Notes: generated by a model not told the origin, from the letters alone. Counted from the first letter of the stretch, positions 53,067 to 62,629 are shown. The stretch: 64,000 nucleotides of DNA from Bordetella genomosp. 11 (GCF_002261215.1 NZ_NEVS01000004.1:2604001-2668000); one strand, 5' to 3'. Translations and numbers: made by a program.

Positions 53067-54368
53067 TTAGTCGAATAGACCCAGCTGCCTCGCGGGCGCA
53101 GGTCCATGAGCAAAGCCCGGCCCCCTGGAACGGGAAAAAGGGGCCGGAGCAATAAATTGTTGGGTATCCAGTTGCAGGCGCCGACGGTTGAGCCCCGCCC
53201 GGCGTACCGCCACATCAAAGCGCTGGCGCAGCAGATCGGACCAGATGCCGGTACCGCGCATGCGGGTGCCGAAACGGGCGTCGTTGCGCTTGCCTTCCCG
53301 CATGTCTTCGATGCGGTGGAGGACGCGTTCGGCGCGATCGGGAAAATGCGCCTGTAACCATTCCTCGAAAACAGGCTTCACTTCCCAGGGCAGCCGGATC
53401 ACGGTATAGCTGGCGTAGTAGGCGCCCGCCTGGGCGGCCTCTTCGATGATGCGCTCGAGAAATTCGTCGTTGATGAAGGGAATGATGGGTGCAGCCAGCA
53501 CGCCCACCGGAACGCCGGCATCCGCCAAGGTTTTGACGGCCTGCAGCCGCCGCCAGGGCGCCGAAGCGCGTGGCTCCAGGCTACGCGAAAGATCGGCGTC
53601 CAGCGATGTGATGCTGATGTAGACCGCCACAAGGTTGCGCTGCGCGAGCGCCTTCAGGATATCCAGATCGCGTTCGATGAGGGCATTCTTGGTAACGATC
53701 GTCAGGGGATGCCCGGTTTCCAGGAGCAGTTCCAGCACGCCCCGTGTCAGGCGCCACGTACGTTCGATAGGCTGGTAGACGTCCGTGGCGGAGCCGATAT
53801 TGACCGGTTCCGCGCGGTACCCCGGGCGGGCGAGTTCCGCACGCAGGGCGTCCACCGCGTTGGCCTTGGCGATGAGCCGGGTCTCGAAATCCAGCCCGGG
53901 GGAATACCCCAGGTAAGCATGGGTGGGCCGGGCATAGCAGTATGCACAGCCATGTTCGCAGCCACGGTAGGTATTGATCGCCCGGTCGAAGGGAACATCG
54001 GGCGAATCGTTGCGCGACAGCAGCTTGCGCGCCTGTTCGACCATGACCTGCGTCGTGGGCCCGCGCTGGCTCGGCTCGCCGCCCTCGCCCGCGTCGGCAG
54101 CGATCGGATACACCGGGTATCCGGGGTGTCCGGACCGGGGTTGGCCGGGGGCGAACTGATAAATAGGGACTGAAGTAGGGGCAGAACCGGGGGGAGAACC
54201 GGGGACCGAGTCGGCCAGCGCCGGCTCGTCTGCCGGATCCGCTGCGCTGCGTTCATCGCGCTGGAAGCGATGCCGAACATTAGTAACCGCACCCCGACCG
54301 CGCAAGGCGGCGGGGGCGGCAGCCGGGGACCCAGAACCGGCAAAAACGGAATGATCGGTACGTGCCAT
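53067..54368 (-). CDS. PA0069-family radical SAM protein (SPL-like), probably SOS-regulated
   Basis: A 433-aa radical SAM enzyme of the spore-photoproduct-lyase-like PA0069 group, whose reaction is unknown but suspected to involve DNA damage. The cluster motif is CEHGCAYC (Cys137, Cys141, Cys144), followed by SPGLDFETRLIAKANA, IGSATDVYQPIE and VTKNALIERDLDIL. The first 110 residues are a Pro/Ser/Ala-rich extension. A LexA-type box and a matching promoter end just before the ATG at 54366-54368, and the predicted transcription start is that A, so the mRNA may be leaderless. Pseudomonas PA0069 is known to belong to the LexA regulon, which supports the call. Confidence 0.88.
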   Translation of the reverse strand: MARTDHSVFAGSGSPAAAPAALRGRGAVTNVRHRFQRDERSAADPADEPALADSVPGSPPGSAPTSVPIYQFAPGQPRSGHPGYPVYPIAADAGEGGEPSQRGPTTQVMVEQARKLLSRNDSPDVPFDRAINTYRGCEHGCAYCYARPTHAYLGYSPGLDFETRLIAKANAVDALRAELARPGYRAEPVNIGSATDVYQPIERTWRLTRGVLELLLETGHPLTIVTKNALIERDLDILKALAQRNLVAVYISITSLDADLSRSLEPRASAPWRRLQAVKTLADAGVPVGVLAAPIIPFINDEFLERIIEEAAQAGAYYASYTVIRLPWEVKPVFEEWLQAHFPDRAERVLHRIEDMREGKRNDARFGTRMRGTGIWSDLLRQRFDVAVRRAGLNRRRLQLDTQQFIAPAPFSRSRGPGFAHGPAPARQLGLFD

Positions 54369-54373
54369 GAAGA

Positions 54374-54393
54374 TACTGTACATCCATACAGTA
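54374..54393. promoter_or_regulatory. LexA (SOS) box upstream of the radical SAM gene
   Basis: TACTGTACATCCATACAGTA matches the E. coli LexA consensus (CTGT-N8-ACAG with TA flanks) at 17 of 20 positions, with perfect 6-bp inverted ends. It lies 5 nt before the start codon and covers the predicted -10 element, so bound LexA would block transcription. Confidence 0.88.
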
Positions 54394-54403
54394 CTTCTGG
54401 CAA
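54375..54403 (-). promoter_or_regulatory. Sigma-70-type promoter overlapping the LexA box
   Basis: On the minus strand TTGCCA (54403 to 54398) and TACAGT (54380 to 54375) are separated by exactly 17 nt. Seven nt further is 54368, the A of the radical SAM ATG. This predicts a leaderless transcript. Confidence 0.6.
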
Positions 54404-54535
54404 GAACCTGCCGCCTTTTTTTTCGGCGACGTCCCACTTTACCCCAACTTCGCCGGCCGCTGGGGGCAAACTCCCGGACTGTGGCTTTGTCGCAAAACCC
54501 GCATGAAATAAGGCTTTCCGGCCGATGGCATGGTA

Positions 54536-54562
54536 AAAGCGCCCGCCCGGGGGCCGCTTTAC
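54536..54562 (-). terminator. Possible terminator after cysN
   Basis: On the minus strand AAAGCGGCCC and GGGCGGGCGCTTTT can pair with a small bulge, ending in TTTT. It lies directly after the cysN stop. The imperfect stem makes this tentative. Confidence 0.45.
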
Positions 54563-54567
54563 CCGCT

Positions 54568-55866
54568 TCAGCGCAGCATGCCGGCCGCCGCGGTCTGATG
54601 CGTCGATTCGTCGATCAGAATGAACGCGCCGGTGGCCGCGACATCGTCGTAGCGATCGAGTATCAGCGGATCGCGCGTCGCGATCAGCACCTTGCCGATG
54701 TCGTTCATCCCGAGTGTCCCGACATCGCGATCGATCTCGCGCAACTCGTGAATGTCGCGGCGTGTCACGACCTCGCGGATCTTCGCCGTCGTAAGCCGGG
54801 TACCGTGCTTCAACAGATATCGGCGCGCCGGGTTGAGCGGCTGCGTGTCGAGCCAGCACAGTTCCGCTTCCAGTTCCTTGCCCACCCGTGCCGGCGCGGA
54901 GGCATGCGACAGCACATCGCCGCGCGACACGTCGACATCACGATCCAGCACCGCGATCACCGAATCGCCCGCCGTCGCGCCGGAGAGGATGCGATCGTGC
55001 GCGCGCACCTCGACCACGCGGGCCGTCGTCCCGGATGGCTGCACCGTGATCTCGTCTCCAGGCCGGAGGGTACCGCTGGCGATGCGCCCCGCATAACCGC
55101 GGAAATCCTGCGCGCTGCTGCCATCGTGGCGCACCACCCACTGCACCGGAAAACGCAGCGGAGCATGCGCGCCGGCCGCCGATGGATCCAGCGATTGCAG
55201 CAGGTCCAGCAGCGGGGGCCCGTCATACCAGGGCGTGTGCGCGGAAGCCGTTACGACATTGTCGCCGTTCAGCGCGGACACGGGCAGCACCTGGAAATCC
55301 GCGATGCCGATACGGCGCGCCAGGTCGGCATAGGCATCGCGGATACGTTCGAACACCGCGCGGTCCCACCCCGCCAGATCCATCTTGTTGACCGCGACGA
55401 CGATGTGGCGGATCCCCAGCAGCCGCGCGATGGTGCTGTGCCGCTTCGTCTGCGGCAGCAGCTGTCCGTCGGCCGCCCGCGTCGCATCGATCAGGATGAC
55501 CGCCACATCGGCGGTGGAGGCCCCGGTCACCATATTCCGCGTGTATTGCTCATGCCCCGGCGCGTCGGCGATGATGAACTTGCGGCGCGGCGTCGCGAAA
55601 TAGCGGTACGCGACGTCGATGGTGATGCCCTGCTCGCGCTCGGCTTCCAGCCCGTCCGTCAGCAATGCGAAGTCGATGCCGTCGCCGGCCACGCGCTTGT
55701 ACTTGGCCCGGGCGATGGCATCCAGCTGGTCGGCGTAGACGCTTTTGCTGTCGTACAGCAAACGTCCGATCAGCGTGGACTTGCCGTCGTCGACCGAGCC
55801 GGCCGTGATGAGCCGGATGACGGCCGTTTCGCCCGCGGGCAGGAAGGATTCGTTGATGGCATTCAT
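54568..55866 (-). CDS. cysN: Sulfate adenylyltransferase, GTPase subunit
   Basis: CysN couples GTP hydrolysis to sulfate activation by CysD, giving APS. The 432-aa protein has the translation-factor G domain: GSVDDGKSTLIGRLL, the switch EREQGITIDVAYRYF, DAPGHEQYTRNM and NKMD, followed by EF-Tu-like beta domains. It ends without the C-terminal APS-kinase (CysC) domain found in some fusions, consistent with a direct APS reductase upstream in the operon. It is the last gene of the sulfate operon. Confidence 0.95.
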   Translation of the reverse strand: MNAINESFLPAGETAVIRLITAGSVDDGKSTLIGRLLYDSKSVYADQLDAIARAKYKRVAGDGIDFALLTDGLEAEREQGITIDVAYRYFATPRRKFIIADAPGHEQYTRNMVTGASTADVAVILIDATRAADGQLLPQTKRHSTIARLLGIRHIVVAVNKMDLAGWDRAVFERIRDAYADLARRIGIADFQVLPVSALNGDNVVTASAHTPWYDGPPLLDLLQSLDPSAAGAHAPLRFPVQWVVRHDGSSAQDFRGYAGRIASGTLRPGDEITVQPSGTTARVVEVRAHDRILSGATAGDSVIAVLDRDVDVSRGDVLSHASAPARVGKELEAELCWLDTQPLNPARRYLLKHGTRLTTAKIREVVTRRDIHELREIDRDVGTLGMNDIGKVLIATRDPLILDRYDDVAATGAFILIDESTHQTAAAGMLR

Positions 55867-55888
55867 GCGGTGTGGCTCCGGTCCGGCT

Positions 55889-56797
55889 TCAGAAATAACC
55901 TTCTTTCTTGCGGCGCTCCATGGAGGCCTCGGAGGTCTGGTCGTCCATCCGCGTGGCGCCGCGCTCGGTGATGTCGCTCAACGCGGTCTCGGCGATGATG
56001 GCCTGGTTGTCCGCGGCATCGGAGGCCACCGGGCAGGTGCACGAGATGTCTCCCACGGTGCGGAACCGCACCGACAGGGTTTCCACCTGCTCGTCCGCCT
56101 GCGGGGGCGTCAGCGGCGTGACCGGCACCAGCAGGCCGCGCCGGCGCACCACCTGCCGTCGATGGCTGTAGTAGATCGATGGCAGCGCCAGGTTCTCGCG
56201 GGCGATGTATTGCCATACATCCAGTTCGGTCCAATTGGAGATCGGGAATACCCGCATGTTCTCGCCGCGATGCACGCGCGTGTTGTACAGGCTCCAGACT
56301 TCCGGACGCTGGCTCTTGGGATCCCACTGGCCGAATTCGTCGCGGAACGAAAAGATGCGCTCCTTCGCGCGCGCCTTTTCCTCGTCGCGCCGCGCGCCGC
56401 CGATGCAGGCATCGAAGCCGAATTCGGCGATCGCTTCCAGCAGGGTGACCGCCTGCGCGGCATTGCGCGAATCGGTTTCCTTGCGCAGCACCACCGAGCC
56501 GCGTGCCATCGAGTCTTCCACGCTGCGCACGATCAGCCGTTCACCCAGCTCCGCGGCGCGAGCGTCGCGAAACCGGATGACTTCCGGAAAATTGTGCCCC
56601 GTGTCGATGTGCATCAGCGGAAACGGGAAGCGGGCCGGCCGGAACGCCTTTTCCGCCAGGCGCAGCAGCACGCAGGAATCCTTGCCGCCGGAAAACAGCA
56701 GGACCGGCCTTTCGCATTCGGCCGCGACCTCGCGCATGATGAAAATCGCTTCGGATTCCAGCCAATCCAGATGGCTGCGGGTATGGACGATGGACAT
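55889..56797 (-). CDS. cysD: Sulfate adenylyltransferase, catalytic subunit
   Basis: CysD forms APS from ATP and sulfate. The 302-aa PP-loop protein shows LLFSGGKDSCVLLRLAEKAF, HIDTGHNFPEVI, GGARRDEEKARAKERIFSFR (within 20 residues) and NWTELDVWQYI. The tail SDITERGATRMDDQ and RRKKEGYF is typical. It lies 22 nt before cysN and 33 nt after cysH, all co-directional. Confidence 0.96.
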   Translation of the reverse strand: MSIVHTRSHLDWLESEAIFIMREVAAECERPVLLFSGGKDSCVLLRLAEKAFRPARFPFPLMHIDTGHNFPEVIRFRDARAAELGERLIVRSVEDSMARGSVVLRKETDSRNAAQAVTLLEAIAEFGFDACIGGARRDEEKARAKERIFSFRDEFGQWDPKSQRPEVWSLYNTRVHRGENMRVFPISNWTELDVWQYIARENLALPSIYYSHRRQVVRRRGLLVPVTPLTPPQADEQVETLSVRFRTVGDISCTCPVASDAADNQAIIAETALSDITERGATRMDDQTSEASMERRKKEGYF

Positions 56798-56830
56798 GGG
56801 ACTCTCGGTTGCTTCGGTAGAACGGGGGTA

Positions 56831-57601
56831 TCAAGCCTTGGCCGCGGCGGCATCCCCGACATGGCCGGCTGCCTGGTTGCCTGCATGCAGCCCGCATTCC
56901 TTGCTATCGGAGGACTCCCACCACCACCGCCCCGCGCGGACGTCCTCGCCCGGGCGGATGGCCCGGGTGCAGGGCTCGCAGCCGATAGACGGATAGCCGC
57001 GGTCGTGCAGCGGGTTATAGGGAATGTCGAGCACGCGGATCGCATTCCACACGTCGTCCTCGCCCCAGGCAGCCAGCGGATTGAATTTGTACAGGCCGAA
57101 AACCGCATCCCGTTCCGCTTCCGGCAGGCTGCCGCGCGTGGCCGCCTGGGCGCGTCGCTGGCCGGTAATCCAGGCGCCCCGCCCCGCCAGCGCGCGCGTC
57201 AGCGGCTCTACCTTGCGGATATGGCAACAGGCCTGGCGCAGCGCCCGGCTTTCATAGAACGCGAACATGCCGTGTTCCGCGACATGCACGTCGACGGCGT
57301 GCGGCAGCGGCCGGTACACCGTCGGCCGGCGGCCATAGCGCCCCTCGATGATGTCCAGCATGGCCAGGGTTTCCGCGTGCAGACGCCCGGTATCCAGCGT
57401 GAAGACCTCGATGGGCAAACCGCCGGTATGGATGGCGTGCGTCAGGACCATGTCCTCGGCCGCCAATGAGGAAGCCAGCGCCGCGTCCGGATAGCGCGCC
57501 GCGATATCGGTCAACTGCTGCAACAGCTCGGACCACCGCGTGGCAATGGCGGTGTCCGGATGTGCAAGGGATACGGTACGGGTCATCGTGGGCGCATTCA
57601 C
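56831..57601 (-). CDS. cysH: APS reductase (thioredoxin-dependent, [4Fe-4S] type)
   Basis: The enzyme reduces activated sulfate to sulfite. The 256-aa protein carries the cluster Cys residues of the APS-reducing branch: Cys125-Cys126 in QACCHIRK and Cys208/Cys211 in GCEPCTRAI, plus the nucleophile Cys236 in ECGLH. E. coli-type PAPS reductases lack the four cluster Cys, so APS is the likely substrate. The absence of cysC here agrees. The start at 57601 is used; an ATG five codons on is possible. Confidence 0.93.
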   Translation of the reverse strand: MNAPTMTRTVSLAHPDTAIATRWSELLQQLTDIAARYPDAALASSLAAEDMVLTHAIHTGGLPIEVFTLDTGRLHAETLAMLDIIEGRYGRRPTVYRPLPHAVDVHVAEHGMFAFYESRALRQACCHIRKVEPLTRALAGRGAWITGQRRAQAATRGSLPEAERDAVFGLYKFNPLAAWGEDDVWNAIRVLDIPYNPLHDRGYPSIGCEPCTRAIRPGEDVRAGRWWWESSDSKECGLHAGNQAAGHVGDAAAAKA

Positions 57602-57623
57602 AGGCTAATGGCAAGGACGGCGC

Positions 57624-58685
57624 TCAAGCGCCGGCGGGAAAAATCCGGCCCCGGCGCGGACGCGCCAGCAGCATCGCGCCTTCGCGCAGGTCCAGGCCGT
57701 GGTATTCGTCTTCGGACAACTGGGCCTCCAGCAGGGCGCCGTCTTCGCGCTGCAGTTCCAGGAAGGCGCTGGGCCCGGCCAGATAGGCATGGTTCAGCTT
57801 GACCGCGATACCCTCGCCGGAGGGCGCATAGGGCACGATGTCCAGCTCGTGCGGCCGCACATACGCCACGGCGCGCTGCTCGTCCAGGCCATCGAAGGCC
57901 GGCGCGGGCAGCGCGACGCCGTTGGCGCGCCACTGACCGCCGGCCGCGTGGCCCTCGATCTGGTTGACGTCGCCCAGGAAGCCGTAGACGAAAGGCGTCG
58001 CTGGATGCGTCCACACATCGCGCGGCGTACCCACCTGCTCGATGCGGCCCGCGTTCATCACGACGACACGGTCGGCGACTTCCAGCGCTTCTTCCTGGTC
58101 GTGCGTGACGAAGACGCTGGCGACGTGCAGCTCGTCGTGCAGACGGCGCAGCCAGCGGCGCAATTCCTTGCGCACCTTCGCGTCCAGCGCGCCGAAGGGT
58201 TCGTCCAGCAGCAGGACGCGCGGCTCGACGGCCAGCGCGCGCGCCAGTGCGATCCGCTGCCTCTGCCCGCCCGACAACTGGCCCGGATAGCGGTCGCCCA
58301 GCCAGTCCAGCTGCACCAGATCGAGTAGCGCGTGGACCTTCTGCCTGATGGCCGCCTCGCTGGGCCGCTGGCCGCGCGGCTTGATACGCAGACCGAAGGC
58401 GACGTTCTCGAAGACGGTCATGTGCCGGAACAAGGCATAGTGCTGGAAAACGAAGCCGACCTGGCGTTCACGCACATGCACCCCCGTGCTGTCTTCGCCG
58501 GAGAAATAAATGCTGCCGCTGTCCGGTGTCTCCAGGCCCGCGATGATGCGCAGCAAGGTCGTCTTGCCGCAGCCGGACGGTCCGAGCAGCGCGACGAGTT
58601 CGCCGGAGTCGATGTGCAGATTGACATCGCGCAGGGCCTGGAAAGCGCCGAAGCGCTTATTGACCGATTTGATCTCGATATCCAT
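57624..58685 (-). CDS. cysA: Sulfate/thiosulfate ABC transporter ATP-binding protein
   Basis: CysA powers sulfate import. The 353-aa product has Walker [13 protein letters not shown]-loop [20 protein letters not shown] (20 residues), signature [15 protein letters not shown], Walker [13 protein letters not shown] and the switch His in VTHDQEEA, followed by a regulatory TOBE-like C-terminal domain ([23 protein letters not shown]). It follows cysW by 27 nt and precedes cysH by 22 nt. Confidence 0.95.
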   Translation of the reverse strand: MDIEIKSVNKRFGAFQALRDVNLHIDSGELVALLGPSGCGKTTLLRIIAGLETPDSGSIYFSGEDSTGVHVRERQVGFVFQHYALFRHMTVFENVAFGLRIKPRGQRPSEAAIRQKVHALLDLVQLDWLGDRYPGQLSGGQRQRIALARALAVEPRVLLLDEPFGALDAKVRKELRRWLRRLHDELHVASVFVTHDQEEALEVADRVVVMNAGRIEQVGTPRDVWTHPATPFVYGFLGDVNQIEGHAAGGQWRANGVALPAPAFDGLDEQRAVAYVRPHELDIVPYAPSGEGIAVKLNHAYLAGPSAFLELQREDGALLEAQLSEDEYHGLDLREGAMLLARPRRGRIFPAGA

Positions 58686-58712
58686 ATAGCTTTCCTCGAT
58701 TCTTTCTGGGTC

Positions 58713-59636
58713 TTAACGGCGCGCGGGCGCGTACAGGACAGGCAGGCGCGGGGCGCGGCCGTCCGCGGCCACCGCATCGGCATCGTCCTGGCGCGCCAAC
58801 GCATGCGCGTGCCGCCATTGCACCATGGTTTTTATGGCCAGCGTGACGAGGGCCAGCAGCGCCAGCAGCGAGGCGACGGCGAACCCGGCCTGGATCTGGT
58901 ATTCGTTGTAGAGAATTTCCACCTGCAGCGGGAGGGTATTGGTCAGGCCGCGAATATGGCCTGATATCACGGACACCGCGCCGAATTCGCCCATTGCGCG
59001 CGCATTGCACAGGATCACGCCATACAGCAGGCCCCAGCGGATATTGGGCAGGGTTACATGGAAGAACGTCTGCCAGCCGCGCGCGCCCAGCACGATGGCG
59101 GCCTCTTCCTCCTCGCTGCCCTGCGCCTCCATGAGCGGAATCAGCTCACGTGCCACCAGCGGCAGCGTCACGAACGCGGTAACCAGCACGATGCCCGGCA
59201 GGGCGAAGGCAATTTTCAGATCGTGAGCCATCAGCCATGGCCCTATCCAGCCCTGCGCGCCCACCACCAGCATGTAGGAAAGCCCGGCCACCACCGGGGA
59301 TACGGAAAATGGCAAATCTATCAGGCTGACGAGCAGGGCTTTGCCACGGAACTCGTGCTTGGCGACGGCCCAGGCCACCACGATACCGAAGACCATATTC
59401 AGGGGCACGCAGACGCACGCCGTCAGCAAGGTCAGCAGGATGGCGGCCCAGGAGTCGGGTTCGTTCAACGCGGACACGTAGGCGCCTACCCCTTTGCGCA
59501 AAGCCTCCAGGAACACCGTGCACAGGGGCAGCACGAGGAACAGCATCAGGAACGCAGCCGCCACGATGACCAGCAAGGCGCGCGCAAGTCCCCCGCTCCC
59601 CCTGGACGACGGCGAAATCGCCGCGGCCCCCGTCAT
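58713..59636 (-). CDS. cysW: Sulfate ABC transporter permease CysW
   Basis: One of two membrane permeases of the importer. The 307-aa protein has six predicted segments, the sulfate-permease signature DLPFSVSPVVAGLSYML and the EAA loop EEEEAAIVLGARGWQTFFHV (20 residues) that contacts CysA. The ATG at 59634-59636 overlaps the cysT stop by 4 nt, so translation is coupled. Confidence 0.94.
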   Translation of the reverse strand: MTGAAAISPSSRGSGGLARALLVIVAAAFLMLFLVLPLCTVFLEALRKGVGAYVSALNEPDSWAAILLTLLTACVCVPLNMVFGIVVAWAVAKHEFRGKALLVSLIDLPFSVSPVVAGLSYMLVVGAQGWIGPWLMAHDLKIAFALPGIVLVTAFVTLPLVARELIPLMEAQGSEEEEAAIVLGARGWQTFFHVTLPNIRWGLLYGVILCNARAMGEFGAVSVISGHIRGLTNTLPLQVEILYNEYQIQAGFAVASLLALLALVTLAIKTMVQWRHAHALARQDDADAVAADGRAPRLPVLYAPARR

Positions 59637-60550
59637 GGCCGTCCTCCGGCAAACGCACGGCGGCGCCATGCCTGCGCCGCATTGATGGCAAGCAACATCG
59701 CGAAGGACAGGCCCAGCAGCACCGAAGCGATAGCGGCCGCGCCGGCATAGTCGAACTGTTCGAGCTTGACCAGAATAAGCAGGGGAGCGATCTCGGACAC
59801 CATGGGCATATTGCCGGCGATGAAGATCACGGAACCATACTCGCCGATCGCACGGGCGAACGCCATGGCGAATCCGGCCAGCAGCGCGGGCGCGATGGTG
59901 GGCAGCAGCACACGGATGAATACCTGGACCGGCCTCGCGCCCAGGCTGGCTGCGGCCTCCTCCAGCGACCCCTCGATATCTTCCAGTACAGGCTGCACCG
60001 TGCGGACGACGAAAGGAATGCCGATGAAGATCAACGCGACCACGATGCCCGCGGGCGTATAGGCGATCTTGATGCCCAGTGGCGCGAGCAGCCCGCCGAT
60101 CCAGCCGTTCGGCCCCAGCAACGCGGCCAGCGCGATGCCGGCGACCGCGGTCGGCAGGGCAAACGGCAGGTCGACAAGCGCATCGAGCAGGCCCTTGCCG
60201 GGAAACCGGTAGCGCACCAGCACCCATGCCACCAGCAGACCGAAAACCAGGTTGACGAGTGCGGCAAGCAGCGATGCGCCGAAGGTGACGCGATAGGCGG
60301 CAAGCACACGCGGCGACGTGACGGCGGCGAGGAAAGCCTCCCAGCTCAGGCCCGCGGCCTTGATCAGCAATGCCGACAGCGGCAGCAATACCAGGATGCC
60401 CAGATACGCCAGCGATATCCCCAGCGTCAGGTTCAACCCCGGCATGACACGCGGGGTGCGCGCACCGCGCCTGGCCGGCGCCACGGGCGCCCCGGGCTCG
60501 CGCGGCGCGGGTATGCCGGCCGCGGGCAGTGTCAGGTCGGCCATCGCCAT
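59633..60550 (-). CDS. cysT: Sulfate ABC transporter permease CysT
   Basis: The second permease (also called CysU). The product of about 305 aa has six predicted segments, DLPFALPTAVAGIALAALLG and the EAA loop EGSLEEAAASLGARPVQVFI. The start is uncertain: ATGs at 60568, 60550 and 60544 are in frame. The first would overlap the sbp end and lacks a ribosome site; I used 60550. An Ala/Pro-rich N-terminal segment of about 35 residues precedes the first membrane segment. Confidence 0.92.
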   Translation of the reverse strand: MAMADLTLPAAGIPAPREPGAPVAPARRGARTPRVMPGLNLTLGISLAYLGILVLLPLSALLIKAAGLSWEAFLAAVTSPRVLAAYRVTFGASLLAALVNLVFGLLVAWVLVRYRFPGKGLLDALVDLPFALPTAVAGIALAALLGPNGWIGGLLAPLGIKIAYTPAGIVVALIFIGIPFVVRTVQPVLEDIEGSLEEAAASLGARPVQVFIRVLLPTIAPALLAGFAMAFARAIGEYGSVIFIAGNMPMVSEIAPLLILVKLEQFDYAGAAAIASVLLGLSFAMLLAINAAQAWRRRAFAGGRP

Positions 60551-60554
60551 GCGC

Positions 60555-61589
60555 CTACTGTTTGACATAGATCTGGTCGAATATGCCGCGCTCCGCGAAA
60601 TGCGCCTTGTCCACCTCGGGCCAGCCGCCCAGGTCGCGGATAGTGAACAGCTCCAGCGCCGGAAATTGCGCGGCGTAGGCGGCCTTGGCCTTGGCCCCGA
60701 TCGGCCGGTAGTAATTGCGGGCGATCAGGTCCTGCGCCTCGTCGGAATACAGATGCTTCAGATAGGCTTCGGCGACTTCGCGCGTGCCCTTGCGATCGAC
60801 GTTCCGGTCCACGACCGCCACGGAGGGTTCGCACAGCACGCTGAGGCTGGGAACGACGATTTCGAGCTCGCCCGCGCCGAATTCCTTCCGCGCCAGGAAG
60901 GCATCGTTTTCCCAGGAAATCAGCACATCCCCCACGCCCCGCTGCGCGAACGTGATGGTCGATCCGCGCGCGCCCGAATCCAGCACCGGCACATTACGGT
61001 AGAGCCTTTCGACGAAATCACGCGCACCCGCTTCGCCTGACTTGCGCCGCGCATGTTCCCATGCCGCGAGATAGTTCCACCGGGCGCCCGCCGATGTCTT
61101 GGGATTGGGCGTAATGACGGACACTCCGGGCTTGACGAGGTCGTCCCAGCCCTCGATGCCCTTCGGGTTGCCCTTGCGCACCACCAGAATGATGGTCGAC
61201 GTGTAAGGCGACGCGTTATCGGGCAGCCGGCTTTCCCACCCCGGTTTGACGAGGCCGCCATGGGTAACCAAGGCTTCGACATCCGGCGCGAGTCCCAGCG
61301 TCACCACGTCGGCATCGACACCGTCGATCACGCTGCGCGCCTGCTTGGAGGAACCTCCATGCGAATTCCTGATGAAAACATCCTGGCCCGTTTTGGCTTT
61401 CCAATACCGCGCGAACAAGGGGTTGTATTGCGCATACAGCTCGCGCGTGGGGTCGTATGAGACATTCAGCAGCTCGAGCGGCCGTGCCTGCGCCCGCGCC
61501 GCCGGCAGCAGTTGTGTCAGGCCCATGCAGGCAGAGGCCAAACCCAGCGCCCCTTTCAGGAAATCCCGCTTCTGCCTGTCGTGTGTCAT
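60555..61589 (-). CDS. sbp: Periplasmic sulfate-binding protein
   Basis: The receptor of the sulfate importer. The 344-aa product has a signal peptide ([20 protein letters not shown], about residues 10-29, ending AARAQA) and the Sbp/CysP family segments [48 protein letters not shown] and [11 protein letters not shown] chose the ATG at 61587-61589, where the signal begins. It heads the sulfate operon and probably has a CysB-controlled promoter, although I see no clear CysB site. CysP (thiosulfate-binding) is the alternative. Confidence 0.92.
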   Translation of the reverse strand: MTHDRQKRDFLKGALGLASACMGLTQLLPAARAQARPLELLNVSYDPTRELYAQYNPLFARYWKAKTGQDVFIRNSHGGSSKQARSVIDGVDADVVTLGLAPDVEALVTHGGLVKPGWESRLPDNASPYTSTIILVVRKGNPKGIEGWDDLVKPGVSVITPNPKTSAGARWNYLAAWEHARRKSGEAGARDFVERLYRNVPVLDSGARGSTITFAQRGVGDVLISWENDAFLARKEFGAGELEIVVPSLSVLCEPSVAVVDRNVDRKGTREVAEAYLKHLYSDEAQDLIARNYYRPIGAKAKAAYAAQFPALELFTIRDLGGWPEVDKAHFAERGIFDQIYVKQ

Positions 61590-61788
61590 GAAGTCCGTAT
61601 CCGCGATATCGCGCGCCAGTGGCGCCGAATGTGATGGAGCGGCGAAGCCGCCTGCACGATGAAGCGGAATTGTGGAGGGTATGGGCGGCGCATCAAACGA
61701 AAATGTGCTTGTTTGCATATTTCCGGATTCGCTTTCGCCCCGGGGGCGGCGCGGCGGAAGGGGCTGGCGCGGTACGCCCCAACCGCGC

Positions 61789-61822
61789 AAAAAAAGAAAG
61801 CCGCCGGTTCACGGCGGCCTTC
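61789..61822 (-). terminator. Rho-independent terminator after the peroxiredoxin gene
   Basis: GCCGCCG and CGGCGGC form the stem with a 5-nt loop. Read on the minus strand it is followed by TTTCTTTTTTT. It lies about 23 nt after the peroxiredoxin stop and insulates the sulfate operon. Confidence 0.9.
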
Positions 61823-61844
61823 GCACGATGGGTTGCCGTTCTTA

Positions 61845-62486
61845 TTATTTATTGGGCTGGGGCGTGATGCGCAGGTAGGGCCGCACCGCCTTGTAGCCTT
61901 TGGGGAACTTCTGCTTGATGACCTCTTCGTCCTTCAGCGACGGGACGATGATGACGTCGTCCCCATCCTGCCAGTTCACCGGCGTGGCCACGCTATGGCT
62001 GTCGGTCAGCTGCAGAGAATCGATCACGCGAAGGATCTCGTTGAAGTTGCGTCCGGTACTGGCCGGATAGGTAATGATCAGGCGCACTTTCTTCGCCGGA
62101 TCGATGATGAACACCGAACGCACGGTAGCCGTGGCGCTGGCATTCGGGTGAATCATGTCATAGAGCTCCGACACCTTGCGATCTTCGTCCGCCAGGATGG
62201 GAAAGTTGACCTTCGTGCCCTGCGTGTCGTTGATGTCGTCGATCCACTTGGTGTGCGAATCGACGGGATCCACCGACAGGGCCAGCACTTTCACGTTGCG
62301 CTTGGCGAACTCGTCCGCCAGTTTGGCGGTGTAGCCCAGCTCCGTGGTGCATACCGGGGTGAAGTCGGCCGGGTGCGAAAAGAGGACGCCCCAGCTATTG
62401 CCCAGGTAGTCATGAAAACGGATGGGGCCGACGGAGGATTTCTGTTCAAAATCGGGCGCTTCATCGCCCAAACGTAGCTGTCCCAT
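61845..62486 (-). CDS. Peroxiredoxin, 1-Cys (Prx6) type
   Basis: Reduces peroxides through a single peroxidatic Cys. The 213-aa protein has SHPADFTPVCTTELG with Cys46, the catalytic Arg region in ATATVRSVFIIDPAKKVRL and the long C-terminal extension of the Prx6 group (TPVNWQDGDDVIIVPSLKDE). No resolving Cys is present. The ATG at 62484-62486 follows AGGATCGAG. It stands alone between a terminator and the acyl-CoA dehydrogenase gene. Confidence 0.93.
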   Translation of the reverse strand: MGQLRLGDEAPDFEQKSSVGPIRFHDYLGNSWGVLFSHPADFTPVCTTELGYTAKLADEFAKRNVKVLALSVDPVDSHTKWIDDINDTQGTKVNFPILADEDRKVSELYDMIHPNASATATVRSVFIIDPAKKVRLIITYPASTGRNFNEILRVIDSLQLTDSHSVATPVNWQDGDDVIIVPSLKDEEVIKQKFPKGYKAVRPYLRITPQPNK

Positions 62487-62629
62487 GCTCGATCCTATAT
62501 CCAGAGAAAACAAACGCCGGGCGCGAGATGCGATCCGGCGGACACACGGAATGGCGCCATGCCCCGACGCAATCCATTTGTGATTCTGGCATCAAACCCG
62601 GACGTCGAAAAGCCAGAATGCATATAACC

